A DNA stretch of 64,000 nucleotides from Aggregatibacter kilianii (lineage in GTDB: Bacteria > Pseudomonadota > Gammaproteobacteria > Enterobacterales > Pasteurellaceae): NCBI RefSeq assembly GCF_003130255.1, contig NZ_NRCN01000001.1, forward strand, positions 1,420,501 to 1,484,500. The letters run 5' to 3'. Both the position numbers and the translations under genes were made by a program. The notes beneath the pieces were generated by a model. The model saw nothing but the letters and a program-made list of their open reading frames with translations, was not told where the DNA came from and ran no database searches. Shown piece after piece: positions 1 to 9,258 of this stretch; the first letter of the stretch is position 1; every line of letters begins with the position of its first letter.

Positions 1-1
1 T

Positions 2-1786
2 AATAAATTTGATTCAACCCAATTTTCTAAAGATTTGGAAACAATTCAAAATTACTATTTGGATCGCGGTTATGCCAAAGCCAAAATCGTCAATAGTGAT
101 GTGCAGTTAAATGATGAAAAAACCGAAGCACGCGTTACCGTGGATGTTTCCGAAGGTGAAAAATATACGGTAAAAAGCGCCCGTATCGTAGGTGATGTGG
201 GTGGCATGCGGGATGAGTTAGCACCACTGCTAAAACAAATTCGCCTTGGCGAAGAGTTCCGTCGTAGTGACATTCAAGCCGTTGAAGACCGAATTAAATC
301 AACCTTGGGTGAACGTGGTTATGGTAGTGCGCAAGTTAGTGTACAGCCGGACTTCAATGATGAAGAAAAAACCGTTGGTTTAAGTTTCGTTGTCGATGCG
401 GGTAAACGTCTTTCTGTGCGTCAAATTCGCTTTGAAGGTAACACCGTAAGCGCCGACAGTACCTTGCGCCAGGAAATGCGCCAACAAGAGGGGAGCTGGT
501 TATCTACCGATTTAGTTGAGTTAGGTAAAGTGCGGTTAGATCGTACAGGATTTTTTGATTCTGTTGAAAGCCGTACAGAGCAGGTAGAAGGCAGTAACGA
601 TGAAGTAGATGTCATTTATAAAGTAAAAGAACGCAATACCGGTAGCATCAACTTTGGTGTGGGTTATGGTACGGAAAGCGGTTTAAGTTACCAAGCCAGC
701 ATTAAACAGGACAACTTCTTAGGAATGGGCTCCTCGCTTAGCTTGGCCGGTTCCCGTAATGATTACGGAACCAGTGTTAACTTAGGTTATAACGAGCCGT
801 ACTTCACAAAAGACGGTGTGAGTTTAGGCGGCAACGTATTCTTTGAAAAATACGATAACTCCAAAAACTCAACATCAGCCTCTTATGCACGTACGACTTA
901 TGGCGGTAATTTAACGTTAGGTTTCCCGGTTAATGAAAACAACGCGTATTACATCGGTGTAGGTTATACCTATAACAAGTTAAAAAATATTACGCCTGAA
1001 TATAATCGTGCATTGTATTTAGCATCGATGAACTATAACGAATGGACTTTCAAATCTAACGATTATGATGTTTCTTTCGGTTGGAACTATAACAGTTTAA
1101 ATCGTGGTTTCTTACCGACTAAAGGTGTTAAAGCCTCTATTGGCGGTAAAGTGACCATTCCGGGTTCTAACAACAAATTCTATAAATTGAATGCCGACGT
1201 GCAAGGTTTCTATCCGCTTAATCGTGATCAAACTTGGGTCTTATCCGGTCGTTTAGGCGCAGCGTATGCTAATGGTTTCGGCGGTAAACGTTTACCGTTC
1301 TACCAAACTTATACTGCCGGCGGTATCGGTAGCTTACGCGGTTTCTCCTATGGTGCGGTTGGGCCACAAGCGATTTATATCAACCCGAATATTTGTAGTA
1401 ATACTACCGGTGTCAGCACCCAATCCTCCTGTTATAACTTAGTAAATGGTGATATCGTCGGCGGAAATGCTATGGCTACAGCTAGTGTCGAATTAATTGT
1501 ACCGACCCCATTTGTGGCGGAGAAAAACCAAAACTCCGTACGTACCTCATTCTTTGTTGATGCGGCGAGTGTTTGGGATACACACTGGAAAACCGAAAAA
1601 TCTAAATTTGCTAATTTGAATTTGCCTGATTATGGCGATCCTTCACGTGTTCGTGCTTCTGCTGGTATCGCTTTCCAATGGCAATCACCAATCGGTCCGT
1701 TAGTCTTCTCTTACGCGAAACCGGTTAAGAAATACGAAAACGACGATATCGAGCAATTCCAGTTTAGCATTGGCGGTTCTTTCTAA
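2..1786 (+). CDS. bamA: BamA outer-membrane assembly factor (3' part, cut by window start)
   Basis: BamA is the beta-barrel core of the BAM complex, which folds and inserts outer-membrane proteins. The reading frame is open from base 2, so the gene begins outside the window; about 594 residues remain of a usual length near 790-800. The fragment starts within the POTRA region. The last POTRA contains VRQIRFEGNT, and the 16-strand barrel begins near NTGSINFGVGYG. The barrel motif usually written (V/I)RGF is LRGF here, in GSLRGFSYG. The protein ends in Phe (FSIGGSF), as expected of an outer-membrane barrel. The downstream order skp-lpxD-fabZ-lpxA-lpxB is the classic envelope cluster. Any TTG or ATG codon near base 35 is internal, not a real start. 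Confidence 0.97.
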   Translation, partial: NKFDSTQFSKDLETIQNYYLDRGYAKAKIVNSDVQLNDEKTEARVTVDVSEGEKYTVKSARIVGDVGGMRDELAPLLKQIRLGEEFRRSDIQAVEDRIKSTLGERGYGSAQVSVQPDFNDEEKTVGLSFVVDAGKRLSVRQIRFEGNTVSADSTLRQEMRQQEGSWLSTDLVELGKVRLDRTGFFDSVESRTEQVEGSNDEVDVIYKVKERNTGSINFGVGYGTESGLSYQASIKQDNFLGMGSSLSLAGSRNDYGTSVNLGYNEPYFTKDGVSLGGNVFFEKYDNSKNSTSASYARTTYGGNLTLGFPVNENNAYYIGVGYTYNKLKNITPEYNRALYLASMNYNEWTFKSNDYDVSFGWNYNSLNRGFLPTKGVKASIGGKVTIPGSNNKFYKLNADVQGFYPLNRDQTWVLSGRLGAAYANGFGGKRLPFYQTYTAGGIGSLRGFSYGAVGPQAIYINPNICSNTTGVSTQSSCYNLVNGDIVGGNAMATASVELIVPTPFVAEKNQNSVRTSFFVDAASVWDTHWKTEKSKFANLNLPDYGDPSRVRASAGIAFQWQSPIGPLVFSYAKPVKKYENDDIEQFQFSIGGSF

Positions 1787-1826
1787 TTGGATGAACTTAT
1801 ATAGTCACCTATACTCTAAAAAATAT

Positions 1827-1848
1827 CTGTGCCAAGAAATTGGCACAG
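1827..1848 (+). other. bamA-skp intercistronic hairpin with GAAA loop
   Basis: A perfect 9-bp stem, CTGTGCCAA paired with TTGGCACAG, closes a GAAA tetraloop of the GNRA class. No T-tract follows, so it does not look like an intrinsic terminator. It may protect the bamA 3' end or set the relative levels of bamA and skp; that role is inference. Confidence 0.6.
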
Positions 1849-1889
1849 AAAAATTTAATATTTAACTTACCAAAAGGAAAAATAGACAC

Positions 1890-2468
1890 ATGAAAAAAGT
1901 AGTAAAATTAACCGCACTTTCTTTAGCTTTAGCATTCACTTCTTCTTTAGCCATGGCAGAAGAAAATATTGCGTTTGTAAACGCTGAGTATCTTTTCCAA
2001 AATCATCCGGATCGTAAAGCGGTCGCTGATAAATTAGAATCTGAGTTCAAACCGACCGCAGATAAACTGGCGGAAAATAAAAAACAAATTGATGCGAAAA
2101 TTGCCGATGTTCAGAAAAAAGTAGAAGCGAAAGTTGCCGCTTTACAAAAAGAAGCGCCAAAATTGCGTTCTGCCGATATTAAAAAACGTGAAGATGACAT
2201 CAATAAATTTGCTAATGACGAACAAACTGCGATTAATACATTAATTGCAGAACATGATAAAAAAGCAAAAGAATTCCAAGAAAGCTACGCAAAACGTGAA
2301 AATGAAGAGACATCAAAAATGGTTGCCAGCATTCAAACCGCAACTAACAACGTAGCAAAACAAAAAAATTACACTTTAGTGCTTGATGATCGTTCTGTAG
2401 TGTATGCTGCTGACGGCAAAAACATCACTGAAGAAGTCTTAAAAGCCATTCCGGCACAGGCGAAATAA
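1890..2468 (+). CDS. skp: Skp/OmpH periplasmic chaperone
   Basis: Skp is a periplasmic trimeric holdase that keeps unfolded outer-membrane proteins soluble on their way to BamA. Residues 1-23 form a signal peptide with an AMA cleavage site before EEN. The mature part is Lys/Glu-rich with long predicted coiled-coil arms (about residues 45-150), typical of the jellyfish-shaped fold. The length of 192 aa is slightly above the E. coli protein. An AAAGGA ribosome binding site precedes the ATG, and one uptake signal core lies within the signal-peptide codons. The stop codon overlaps the lpxD start (TAATG), which indicates coupled translation. Confidence 0.95.
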   Translation: MKKVVKLTALSLALAFTSSLAMAEENIAFVNAEYLFQNHPDRKAVADKLESEFKPTADKLAENKKQIDAKIADVQKKVEAKVAALQKEAPKLRSADIKKREDDINKFANDEQTAINTLIAEHDKKAKEFQESYAKRENEETSKMVASIQTATNNVAKQKNYTLVLDDRSVVYAADGKNITEEVLKAIPAQAK

Positions 2469-3490
2469 TGAGAACTTATTCTCTTTTGGAATTAGCTCAA
2501 CAAATCGGCGCTACCATTCGTGGTAACGCCGATGTTGTTGTAAGTAATATCGCTTCTCTCGATAAAGCCGACGAACATCAACTTACTTTCATTTCGAATG
2601 CCAAATTCCGTGAAAAATTAGCCCATTCCCGTGCGGGAATTCTTGTGGTTTCTGAGGCGGATGTGGAGTTCTGTTCGCCGGAAAGCAATTTGCTTATCGT
2701 CAAAGATCCTTATGTGGCTTATGCCAAATTAGCTCAATATATGGATACTACCCCGAAAGCGGCAGTCGGCATTGCCAAAAGTGCGGTCATTTCTGACGAT
2801 GTTTTTTTAGGTGAAAATGTTTCCATCGGTGCAAATGCTGTTATTGAAAGCGGTGTGGAATTGGGTGATAACGTGGTTATCGGGGCAAATTGCTTTGTAG
2901 GTAAAAACACCAAAATCGGCGCCCATACTCAACTTTGGGCAAATGTGTCCGTCTATCACGATGTGCAAATTGGGCAACACTGTTTAATTCAATCAGGCGC
3001 AGTAATTGGAAGCGATGGTTTTGGCTATGCTAATGAGCGTGGCAAATGGATTAAGATTCCGCAAGTCGGTCAAGTGATTATAGGTAATCATGTGGAAATT
3101 GGCGCTTGTACCTGTATCGATCGTGGTGCATTAGATGCCACAGTGATTGAAGATAATGTGATTATCGACAACCTCTGTCAAATCGCCCACAACGTGCATA
3201 TTGGCACGGGAACAGCGGTTGCCGGTGGTGTAATTATGGCGGGCAGTTTAACTGTTGGTCGTTATTGTTTAATCGGTGGCGCCAGTGTAATTAACGGGCA
3301 TATGGAAATTTGCGATCAAGTAACCATTACCGGCATGGGTATGGTGATGCGTCCAATTACCGAACCGGGTGTATATTCTTCGGGCATTCCGTTACAAACT
3401 AATAAAGAATGGCGTAAAACCGCCGCCTTGACCCTTGACATCGATGGATTAAACAAACGCGTCAAAGCCCTTGAGAAAAAATTAAAATAA
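2468..3490 (+). CDS. lpxD: UDP-3-O-(3-hydroxyacyl)glucosamine N-acyltransferase LpxD
   Basis: LpxD adds the second hydroxyacyl chain, from acyl-ACP, to UDP-3-O-acyl-glucosamine, the third step of lipid A synthesis in the cytoplasm. The 340 aa comprise an N-terminal uridine-binding domain (about 1-100), a left-handed beta helix of hexapeptide repeats (about 105-300), and a C-terminal helix. The catalytic His is residue 241 in QIAHNVHIG. The start overlaps the skp stop. Two hairpins separate it from fabZ, so the downstream genes may have a separate promoter. Confidence 0.97.
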   Translation: MRTYSLLELAQQIGATIRGNADVVVSNIASLDKADEHQLTFISNAKFREKLAHSRAGILVVSEADVEFCSPESNLLIVKDPYVAYAKLAQYMDTTPKAAVGIAKSAVISDDVFLGENVSIGANAVIESGVELGDNVVIGANCFVGKNTKIGAHTQLWANVSVYHDVQIGQHCLIQSGAVIGSDGFGYANERGKWIKIPQVGQVIIGNHVEIGACTCIDRGALDATVIEDNVIIDNLCQIAHNVHIGTGTAVAGGVIMAGSLTVGRYCLIGGASVINGHMEICDQVTITGMGMVMRPITEPGVYSSGIPLQTNKEWRKTAALTLDIDGLNKRVKALEKKLK

Positions 3491-3491
3491 G

Positions 3492-3515
3492 ATGAGCTAC
3501 GTTATGTAGTTCATT
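3492..3515 (+). other. Hairpin in lpxD-fabZ spacer
   Basis: ATGAGCTAC pairs with GTAGTTCAT across a GTTAT loop, with one G-T wobble. It lies just after lpxD and just before a stronger second hairpin. No T-tract follows directly. The role is unknown; mRNA 3'-end protection is one possibility. Confidence 0.4.
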
Positions 3516-3517
3516 TA

Positions 3518-3556
3518 ATGCGTGAAATAACGTATAATTTCACGCATATTTTTTAT
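3518..3556 (+). terminator. Terminator-like hairpin between lpxD and fabZ, overlapping a -10 box
   Basis: ATGCGTGAAAT (3518-3528) and ATTTCACGCAT (3537-3547) form a perfect 11-bp stem with an 8-nt loop, followed by ATTTTTTATT. This has the form of an intrinsic terminator. The loop and right arm contain TATAAT (3533-3538), with TTCATT 17 bp upstream, so the same DNA could also be the fabZ promoter. Confidence 0.6.
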
Positions 3557-3584
3557 TCATTATTTAGTATAAAAAGGTAACCCT

Positions 3585-4037
3585 GTGACTACACAAACCT
3601 CAAGAATTATCGAAGCCCACGAAATCATGCAATTGTTGCCACACCGCTATCCGTTTTTATTGGTGGATCGAGTCATCAATTTTGAAGAAGGTAAGTGGCT
3701 AACAGCAATTAAAAACATTAGTGTGAATGAACCTTGTTTTACCGGACATTTTCCGGAGAACCCGATTTTACCGGGCGTATTAATTCTTGAGGCGTTGGCG
3801 CAAGCCATGGGCATTTTGGCGTTTAAAACTCATGAGTTGGCAGGCGGTGAGATTTTTTATTTTGCCGGTGTTGATGAAGCCCGCTTCAAACGCCCAATCG
3901 TGCCTGGTGATCAAATGGTGTTACACGTTGAAGTGATTAAAGAACGTCGCGGCATTACTGCATTTACAGCCACAGCTACTGTTGATGGTGAAATTGCGTG
4001 CGAAGCCAAATTAATGTGCGCCCGTCGTGTCGCATAA
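3585..4037 (+). CDS. fabZ: (3R)-hydroxyacyl-ACP dehydratase FabZ
   Basis: FabZ dehydrates 3-hydroxyacyl-ACP in each round of fatty acid elongation and competes with LpxA and LpxD for hydroxymyristoyl-ACP. It has a single hot-dog domain of 150 aa, the usual length. The active-site pair is His55 (GHFPENP) and Glu69 (LILEAL). The start is GTG, preceded by AAAAAGGTAA. It is followed after 37 bp by lpxA, which balances the fatty acid and lipid A branches. Confidence 0.97.
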   Translation: MTTQTSRIIEAHEIMQLLPHRYPFLLVDRVINFEEGKWLTAIKNISVNEPCFTGHFPENPILPGVLILEALAQAMGILAFKTHELAGGEIFYFAGVDEARFKRPIVPGDQMVLHVEVIKERRGITAFTATATVDGEIACEAKLMCARRVA

Positions 4038-4074
4038 TCACGCATCGTATAAATACTAAAATAAGGGGGCTAAT

Positions 4075-4863
4075 ATGATTCACCCAACCGCAAAAATTCA
4101 CCCGCAAGCCATTGTTGAAGAAGGTGCCAAAATCGGTGAAAACGTTGTCATCGGACCATTTACTATTGTTGGTAAAGGGGTTGAGATTGGCAAAGGCACT
4201 GTAGTTCATTCTCATGTGGTGATTAACGGTAATACCAAAATCGGTGAAGATAACGAAATTTATCAATTTGCCAGCATTGGTGAAGTGAACCAAGATTTGA
4301 AATATCAAGGCGAACCAACCCGCGTCGTTATTGGTAATCGTAACCGTATTCGTGAAAGTGTGACCATTCATCGCGGTACTGTACAAGGCGGAGGCGTAAC
4401 CAAAATCGGTGATGACAACCTGTTTATGATTAACGTCCATGTGGCGCACGATTGTGTCATCAAAAACCGTTGTATTTTAGCCAACAATGCGACCCTTGCA
4501 GGTCATGTGGAATTAGATGATTTCGTTATTGTCGGCGGTATGTCGGCAATTCATCAGTTTGTCGTGGTAGGTGCGCACGTGATGCTTGGTGGCGGTTCTA
4601 TGGTGAGCCAAGATGTTCCGCCTTATGTGATGGCGCAAGGCAACCACGCGCAACCATTCGGTGTGAATATTGAAGGCTTAAAACGCCGTGGTTTTGATAA
4701 GCCAACCATGCACACTATCCGTAATGTTTACAAAATGATTTATCGTAGCGGTAAAACCTTAGAAGAAGTGATGCCGGAAATTGAACAGATTGCAGAAAGC
4801 GAATCGGCAATCAGTTTCTTCGTCGAATTCTTCAAACGTTCCAAACGCGGCATTATTCGTTAA
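4075..4863 (+). CDS. lpxA: UDP-N-acetylglucosamine acyltransferase LpxA
   Basis: LpxA transfers the 3-hydroxyacyl chain from ACP to UDP-GlcNAc, the first step of lipid A synthesis. The 262 aa form a left-handed beta helix of about ten hexapeptide coils (residues 1-190) and a C-terminal helical domain with RRGF. The catalytic His125 lies in VHVAHDC. A GGGGG-containing ribosome binding site lies just before the ATG. A strong hairpin follows the gene before lpxB. Confidence 0.97.
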   Translation: MIHPTAKIHPQAIVEEGAKIGENVVIGPFTIVGKGVEIGKGTVVHSHVVINGNTKIGEDNEIYQFASIGEVNQDLKYQGEPTRVVIGNRNRIRESVTIHRGTVQGGGVTKIGDDNLFMINVHVAHDCVIKNRCILANNATLAGHVELDDFVIVGGMSAIHQFVVVGAHVMLGGGSMVSQDVPPYVMAQGNHAQPFGVNIEGLKRRGFDKPTMHTIRNVYKMIYRSGKTLEEVMPEIEQIAESESAISFFVEFFKRSKRGIIR

Positions 4864-4891
4864 TTGTCCGTTGGTAAAATACTAAAATTTC

Positions 4892-4932
4892 CGACCGCTC
4901 TTTTTCGCAACCAAAAGAGCGGTCGTTTTTTT
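4892..4932 (+). terminator. Intrinsic terminator between lpxA and lpxB
   Basis: CGACCGCTCTTTT (4892-4904) and AAAAGAGCGGTCG (4913-4925) form a perfect 13-bp stem with an 8-nt loop and a run of seven T. It sits inside a gene order usually read as one operon, so lpxB-rnhB may be attenuated relative to lpxA. Confidence 0.8.
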
Positions 4933-4944
4933 CAGAGTTTTTAT

Positions 4945-6129
4945 ATGTCAAATGTAATCCCGTCTAATGAATCTCCGCTTATTGCCTTGATCGCTGGCGA
5001 GGTGTCCGGTGATATTCTCGGCGCAGGTCTAATTAAAGCCCTTAAAATTCGTTATCCTCACGCCCGTTTTATTGGTATCGGCGGCGAACGTATGATTGCC
5101 GAAGGCTTTGAAAGCTTGTTTGATATGGAAGAATTGTCCGTGATGGGCTTGGTGGAAGTATTAAAACATTTGCCACGCTTGCTTAAAATCCGTCGTAGTA
5201 TTATTCAGCAGTTATTCGCATTAAAACCGGATGTTTTCATTGGAATTGACGCGCCGGATTTTAATTTAGATGTAGAACTGAAACTCAAACAACAAGGCAT
5301 TAAAACCATCCATTATGTTAGCCCATCGGTATGGGCTTGGCGTCAGAAACGGGTATATAAAATTGCGGCGGCAACGAATTTAGTGCTTGCCTTTTTGCCT
5401 TTTGAAAAAGCCTTTTATGATCGTTTCAATGTGCCTTGTCGTTTTATTGGCCACACTATGGCGGACGCAATTCCGTTAAAACCGAATCGCGCCGAAGCCT
5501 GTCAGCTGTTGAATCTTGACGAAACGCAACGTTACCTTGCCATTCTTGTAGGCAGTCGTGGTTCTGAGGTGGAATTCTTAACGGAGCCCTTCTTACAATC
5601 AGCGCAGTTATTGCGTCAGCGTTATCCGGACGTAAAATTTTTAGTGCCGTTAATTAACTCAAAACGTCGACAGCAGTTTGAGCAAATTCAACAACGTGTT
5701 GCGCCGGAGCTTGATTTGATTCTGTTAGACGGCAATGCCCGTGCTGCTATGATTGTTGCCGATGCTACCTTATTAGCCTCAGGTACGGCGGCCTTAGAAG
5801 CGATGTTGTGTAAATCACCGATGGTGGTAGGGTACCGCATGAAGCCTTTCACTTATTTCTTGGCAAAACGGTTAGTGAAAACCAAGTATGTTTCTCTGCC
5901 GAATTTGTTAGCAGATGAAATGTTGGTGCCCGAATTAATTCAAGAAGAATGCAATCCTACGAATTTGGCAGAAAAATTGGCTGCCTATCTAAGCGAAGAG
6001 GAAAGTGCGGTCAAAAATCGCAACGTTTTAATTCAACGCTTCACTGAATTACATCAGTTAATTCAATGTGATGCAGATAAACAGGCAGCGCAGGCGGTGA
6101 TTGATTTATTGGAGCAACAACATGGATAA
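4945..6129 (+). CDS. lpxB: Lipid-A-disaccharide synthase LpxB
   Basis: LpxB is the GT19 glycosyltransferase that joins UDP-diacylglucosamine and lipid X into the beta-1,6 disaccharide of lipid A at the inner face of the cytoplasmic membrane. The ATG at 4945 is chosen because it gives 394 aa starting [23 protein letters not shown], in line with the family. An upstream TTG at 4864 would place the terminator hairpin inside the coding region. Family landmarks include AGEVSGD near the N-terminus and the region [14 protein letters not shown]. The 3' end overlaps rnhB by 8 bp. Confidence 0.95.
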   Translation: MSNVIPSNESPLIALIAGEVSGDILGAGLIKALKIRYPHARFIGIGGERMIAEGFESLFDMEELSVMGLVEVLKHLPRLLKIRRSIIQQLFALKPDVFIGIDAPDFNLDVELKLKQQGIKTIHYVSPSVWAWRQKRVYKIAAATNLVLAFLPFEKAFYDRFNVPCRFIGHTMADAIPLKPNRAEACQLLNLDETQRYLAILVGSRGSEVEFLTEPFLQSAQLLRQRYPDVKFLVPLINSKRRQQFEQIQQRVAPELDLILLDGNARAAMIVADATLLASGTAALEAMLCKSPMVVGYRMKPFTYFLAKRLVKTKYVSLPNLLADEMLVPELIQEECNPTNLAEKLAAYLSEEESAVKNRNVLIQRFTELHQLIQCDADKQAAQAVIDLLEQQHG

Positions 6130-6709
6130 GTTTGAGTACCCACAAGGTTATGAACTCATTGCCGGCGTGGATGAAGTGGGGCGTGGACCTTTGGTCGGTG
6201 CAGTGGTGACGGCGGCGGTGATTCTCGATCCGAACAATCCTATTGAAGGGCTGGCTGATTCCAAAAAACTGTCAGAAAAGAAACGGTTATTGTTGGCGGA
6301 AGAAATTAAGCAAAAAGCCTTGGCGTGGGCGCTTGGGCGGGCTGAGCCTCACGAGATCGACGAGTTGAATATTTTGCATGCCTCCATGCTTGCAATGGAA
6401 CGGGCGGTAAAACATTTGAAAATTCGACCGCACTTTGTGTTGGTGGATGGCAATCGGATCCCACCGAATTTAGGGATGCCTGCACAGGCAGTGGTGAAGG
6501 GCGATGCGTTGGTGGCTGAAATTAGTGCCGCTTCCATTTTGGCGAAAGTCGCGCGTGATCAAGAAATGATGGAATTGGATAAAAAATATCCCCAATATGC
6601 CTTTGCTAAACACAAAGGCTACCCTACTAAATTGCATTTGGAAAAATTAGCGGAATTTGGTGTATTGCCGGAATATCGTCGTAGTTTTGCACCTATCAAA
6701 AATTATTAA
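6122..6709 (+). CDS. rnhB: Ribonuclease HII
   Basis: RNase HII cleaves RNA in RNA-DNA hybrids and removes single ribonucleotides from DNA. The start at 6122 overlaps the lpxB end and gives 195 aa, the family size; an in-frame start 21 bp upstream would add a non-family extension. The acidic metal site includes Asp17-Glu18 (GVDEVGRGP) and the Asp in LVDGN. The conserved AKVARD and HKGYPT blocks are present. It is the last gene of the lipid A cluster. Confidence 0.96.
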   Translation: MDKFEYPQGYELIAGVDEVGRGPLVGAVVTAAVILDPNNPIEGLADSKKLSEKKRLLLAEEIKQKALAWALGRAEPHEIDELNILHASMLAMERAVKHLKIRPHFVLVDGNRIPPNLGMPAQAVVKGDALVAEISAASILAKVARDQEMMELDKKYPQYAFAKHKGYPTKLHLEKLAEFGVLPEYRRSFAPIKNY

Positions 6710-6759
6710 AATCGTTATAATTTAACCACTAATAACACGCCTTATTTGTAGAGGTGGCT

Positions 6760-8622
6760 ATGAGCCAATTCACTCATTTATTTGATGCTTTACATCCGGA
6801 GCCTTGGTTGTGGGTTATTTTGTTGCTCGCTGCAGCCGTTATTCTCTTCATTCGTAATACCATCCGCATGGATATTGTTGCCGTGCTGGTGATGTTAGTC
6901 TTTAGTCTCAGCGGTATCCTGACGGTGGAAGAAGTCTTCGCCGGCTTTAGTGATCCGAATATTATCTTAATCGCACTGTTGTTTATTGTCGGTGAAGGCT
7001 TGGTGCGCACCGGCGTAGCCTATCAGGTGAGTGAGTGGTTGTTGAAGGCTTCTCGTAATAGCGAGTCGCGCGTACTCATTTTCATGATGTTGGCTGTGGC
7101 GGGGTTAGGTGCGTTCATGAGTTCTACCGGTGTTGTGGCAATTTTTATTCCTGTGGTACTGATGATTTGCCAACAAATGAATATTTCTCCGAAACGCCTG
7201 ATGATGCCGTTAAGTGTGGCGGGCTTGATTAGCGGTATGTTGACATTAATTGCTACGGCGCCGAACTTGGTGGTTAATGCCGAGTTAGTCCGCGAAACCG
7301 ATATGCGCTTAAAATTATTTGATTTTACTCCTATCGGATTAGCCATTTTATTGCTTGGTATCGGTTATATGTTGGTGGCGCGACGTTGGTTGAAGTCTGA
7401 TAAAGAAAGCGAGATGCACAGCACGGATAAACGTTCTATGAACGATTTAATTTATGAATACGGCTTGCAATTGCGTGCGCAGCGTTTTGTTGTGAAAAAA
7501 GGCTCTTCGCTTATCGGTAAACATTTAGACGAATTACATTTACGTTCCAAATTCGGTTTGAATGTTTTGGCGATTGAGCGTTGGAAACGTTTTCGCCCGA
7601 TATTTATTTCAGCGCTTGGCTCCTCAGAAGTGCGTGAAAAAGATATTTTATTGATGGACAGCAGCGATCCCGAACTCAATTTGGCTGAGTTCTGTCAGGA
7701 ATATAATTTAGAACGGGCGGAAATTCGTGCACAGTCTTTTTCAGAACAAGCCAGTTCTATCGGCATGGCGGAATTGATTTTGGTGCCGGATTCCGATTGC
7801 ATCGGAAAATCTACCGAAGAACTGCACTTCCGTTCCAAATACGGTTTGAACGTTGTCGGTATTAAGCGTGACGGCGAAGTGCTTGACGGACATTTTGTGG
7901 AAATGCCTTATAAAGCGGGGGATTTACTATTAGTCGTAGGTGATTGGAAACTCATCCAGCAAATGCGTACTCACAGTAAAGACTTCTTTGTGTTGAACTA
8001 TCCGAGCGAAATTACCCGTGCCGTGCCTGCACAAAGCCAAGCACCTTATGCTTTATTAAGTATTTTAGTCATGGTGTTGTTGATGGTGACACGCCTCGTG
8101 CCAAACGTTGTTGCCGCCTTAATTGCCTGTTTAATGCTCGGTTATTTCCGTTGTGTAGACAGTAAAAGCGCCTATGAATCCATTCATTGGTCGAGTCTTG
8201 TACTGATTGTGGGCATGATGCCGTTCTCCCTCGCGTTGCAAAAAACCGGCGGGGTGGCGATGATTGTCGATTTAATGCTGGATTTGGTGGGTGGCATGGG
8301 TAAACACTGGATCTTGATTAGCCTGTTTATTCTCACGGCAGTGGTCGGTTTGTTTATTTCCAACACCGCCACGGCAATTCTTATCGCGCCGATTGCGATT
8401 ACGATGGCGAATCAGCTGAATTTATCTCCGGTGCCGTTCGCGATGGTTGTGGCTATTGCGGCTTCAGCGGCCTTTATGACACCGGTGTCTTCGCCGGTAA
8501 ACACCATGGTTTTCGGTCCCGGCGGTTATAAATTTGCTGATTTTGTCAAAGTTGGCGTGCCGTTCACTATTTTAGTGATGTTAGTGAGTATATTTCTTAT
8601 TCCTTTACTTTTTCCCTTTTAA
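6760..8622 (+). CDS. SLC13/DASS-type anion permease with two RCK_C domains
   Basis: This is a 620-residue inner-membrane transporter of the divalent anion:Na+ symporter (SLC13, ArsB/NhaD-like) family, likely for sulfate or dicarboxylates; the substrate is not readable from sequence. Two membrane halves flank two cytosolic RCK_C (TrkA-C) repeats at about 225-310 and 315-400. Each repeat carries a LRSKFGLNV-like block. Carrier motifs include TAPNLVVNAE in the first half and SNTATAILIAPIA in the second. The ATG at 6760 follows GAGG; an in-frame GTG at 6754 is less likely. A TATAAT box lies at 6716-6721. It is separate from the lipid A genes and precedes the ynbA-like gene by 17 bp. Confidence 0.88.
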   Translation: MSQFTHLFDALHPEPWLWVILLLAAAVILFIRNTIRMDIVAVLVMLVFSLSGILTVEEVFAGFSDPNIILIALLFIVGEGLVRTGVAYQVSEWLLKASRNSESRVLIFMMLAVAGLGAFMSSTGVVAIFIPVVLMICQQMNISPKRLMMPLSVAGLISGMLTLIATAPNLVVNAELVRETDMRLKLFDFTPIGLAILLLGIGYMLVARRWLKSDKESEMHSTDKRSMNDLIYEYGLQLRAQRFVVKKGSSLIGKHLDELHLRSKFGLNVLAIERWKRFRPIFISALGSSEVREKDILLMDSSDPELNLAEFCQEYNLERAEIRAQSFSEQASSIGMAELILVPDSDCIGKSTEELHFRSKYGLNVVGIKRDGEVLDGHFVEMPYKAGDLLLVVGDWKLIQQMRTHSKDFFVLNYPSEITRAVPAQSQAPYALLSILVMVLLMVTRLVPNVVAALIACLMLGYFRCVDSKSAYESIHWSSLVLIVGMMPFSLALQKTGGVAMIVDLMLDLVGGMGKHWILISLFILTAVVGLFISNTATAILIAPIAITMANQLNLSPVPFAMVVAIAASAAFMTPVSSPVNTMVFGPGGYKFADFVKVGVPFTILVMLVSIFLIPLLFPF

Positions 8623-8639
8623 CTTTTAAGGATAATGTT

Positions 8640-9248
8640 ATGAGTATTTATGAACTGAAACCCAAATTCCAAAATTTGTTGCGTCCGTTCGCGATAAAAT
8701 TGGAAGCGCGCGGTGTGACCGCCAACCAGGTGACCTTAGCCGCTTGTGCGATTTCTGTCATTTTAGGACTAATTTTGACCGCACTTTCCGACTATGAGTG
8801 GCTTTTTATTCTGATTCCTATCTGGTTGTTCGTGCGTATGGCACTTAATGCTATTGATGGTATGTTGGCGCGTGAATTTAACCAACAATCCCGTTTGGGC
8901 GGATATTTAAATGAAATTACCGATGTAGTATCCGATGCCGCATTATACCTACCTTTTGCTTTTGTCTATCCTTTTGATGGTTTGCAAATCGGCTTGATCA
9001 TTTGGTTATCGGCGTTAACGGAATTTTGTGGCGTACTTGGGCAAGTTCAAGGCAAAACCCGCCGTTATGACGGCCCATTGGGCAAAAGCGATCGGGCGTT
9101 TTTGTTCGGCGTGTTGGGCTTAGTTTATGTTTTTGCCCCAACGTTACTTGATTTTCTCTATTGGGTGGCTTGGGCTATGGTGATTTTGTTAATTATCACG
9201 TGTATAAAACGCGTGAGGTCCGGTTTGGCAGAAGTCGGCAACGAATAG
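8640..9248 (+). CDS. ynbA: YnbA-type CDP-alcohol phosphatidyltransferase
   Basis: This is an integral membrane enzyme of the CDP-alcohol phosphatidyltransferase family, expected to swap CMP on a CDP-lipid for an alcohol. The 202 aa have about five or six membrane spans. The family signature is present but altered. The usual D-x2-D-G-x2-A-R-x8-G-x3-D-x3-D reads N-x2-D-G-x2-A-R-x8-G-x3-N-x3-D, with NAIDGMLAR followed by GGYLNEITD. From memory, E. coli YnbA shows the same two Asn replacements, so this is probably a clade trait and not decay. The KSDRA block and overall length also match YnbA. It lies 10 bp before a PlsC-like gene and upstream of a YnbB-like gene. The lipid acceptor is unknown. 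Confidence 0.82.
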   Translation: MSIYELKPKFQNLLRPFAIKLEARGVTANQVTLAACAISVILGLILTALSDYEWLFILIPIWLFVRMALNAIDGMLAREFNQQSRLGGYLNEITDVVSDAALYLPFAFVYPFDGLQIGLIIWLSALTEFCGVLGQVQGKTRRYDGPLGKSDRAFLFGVLGLVYVFAPTLLDFLYWVAWAMVILLIITCIKRVRSGLAEVGNE

Positions 9249-9258
9249 GAACGCAACC

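Noticed and set aside
3976-4449. 157-codon minus-strand open frame over fabZ-lpxA
   Set aside because: It lies antisense to lpxA, whose product is complete with all motifs, and the translation resembles no family.
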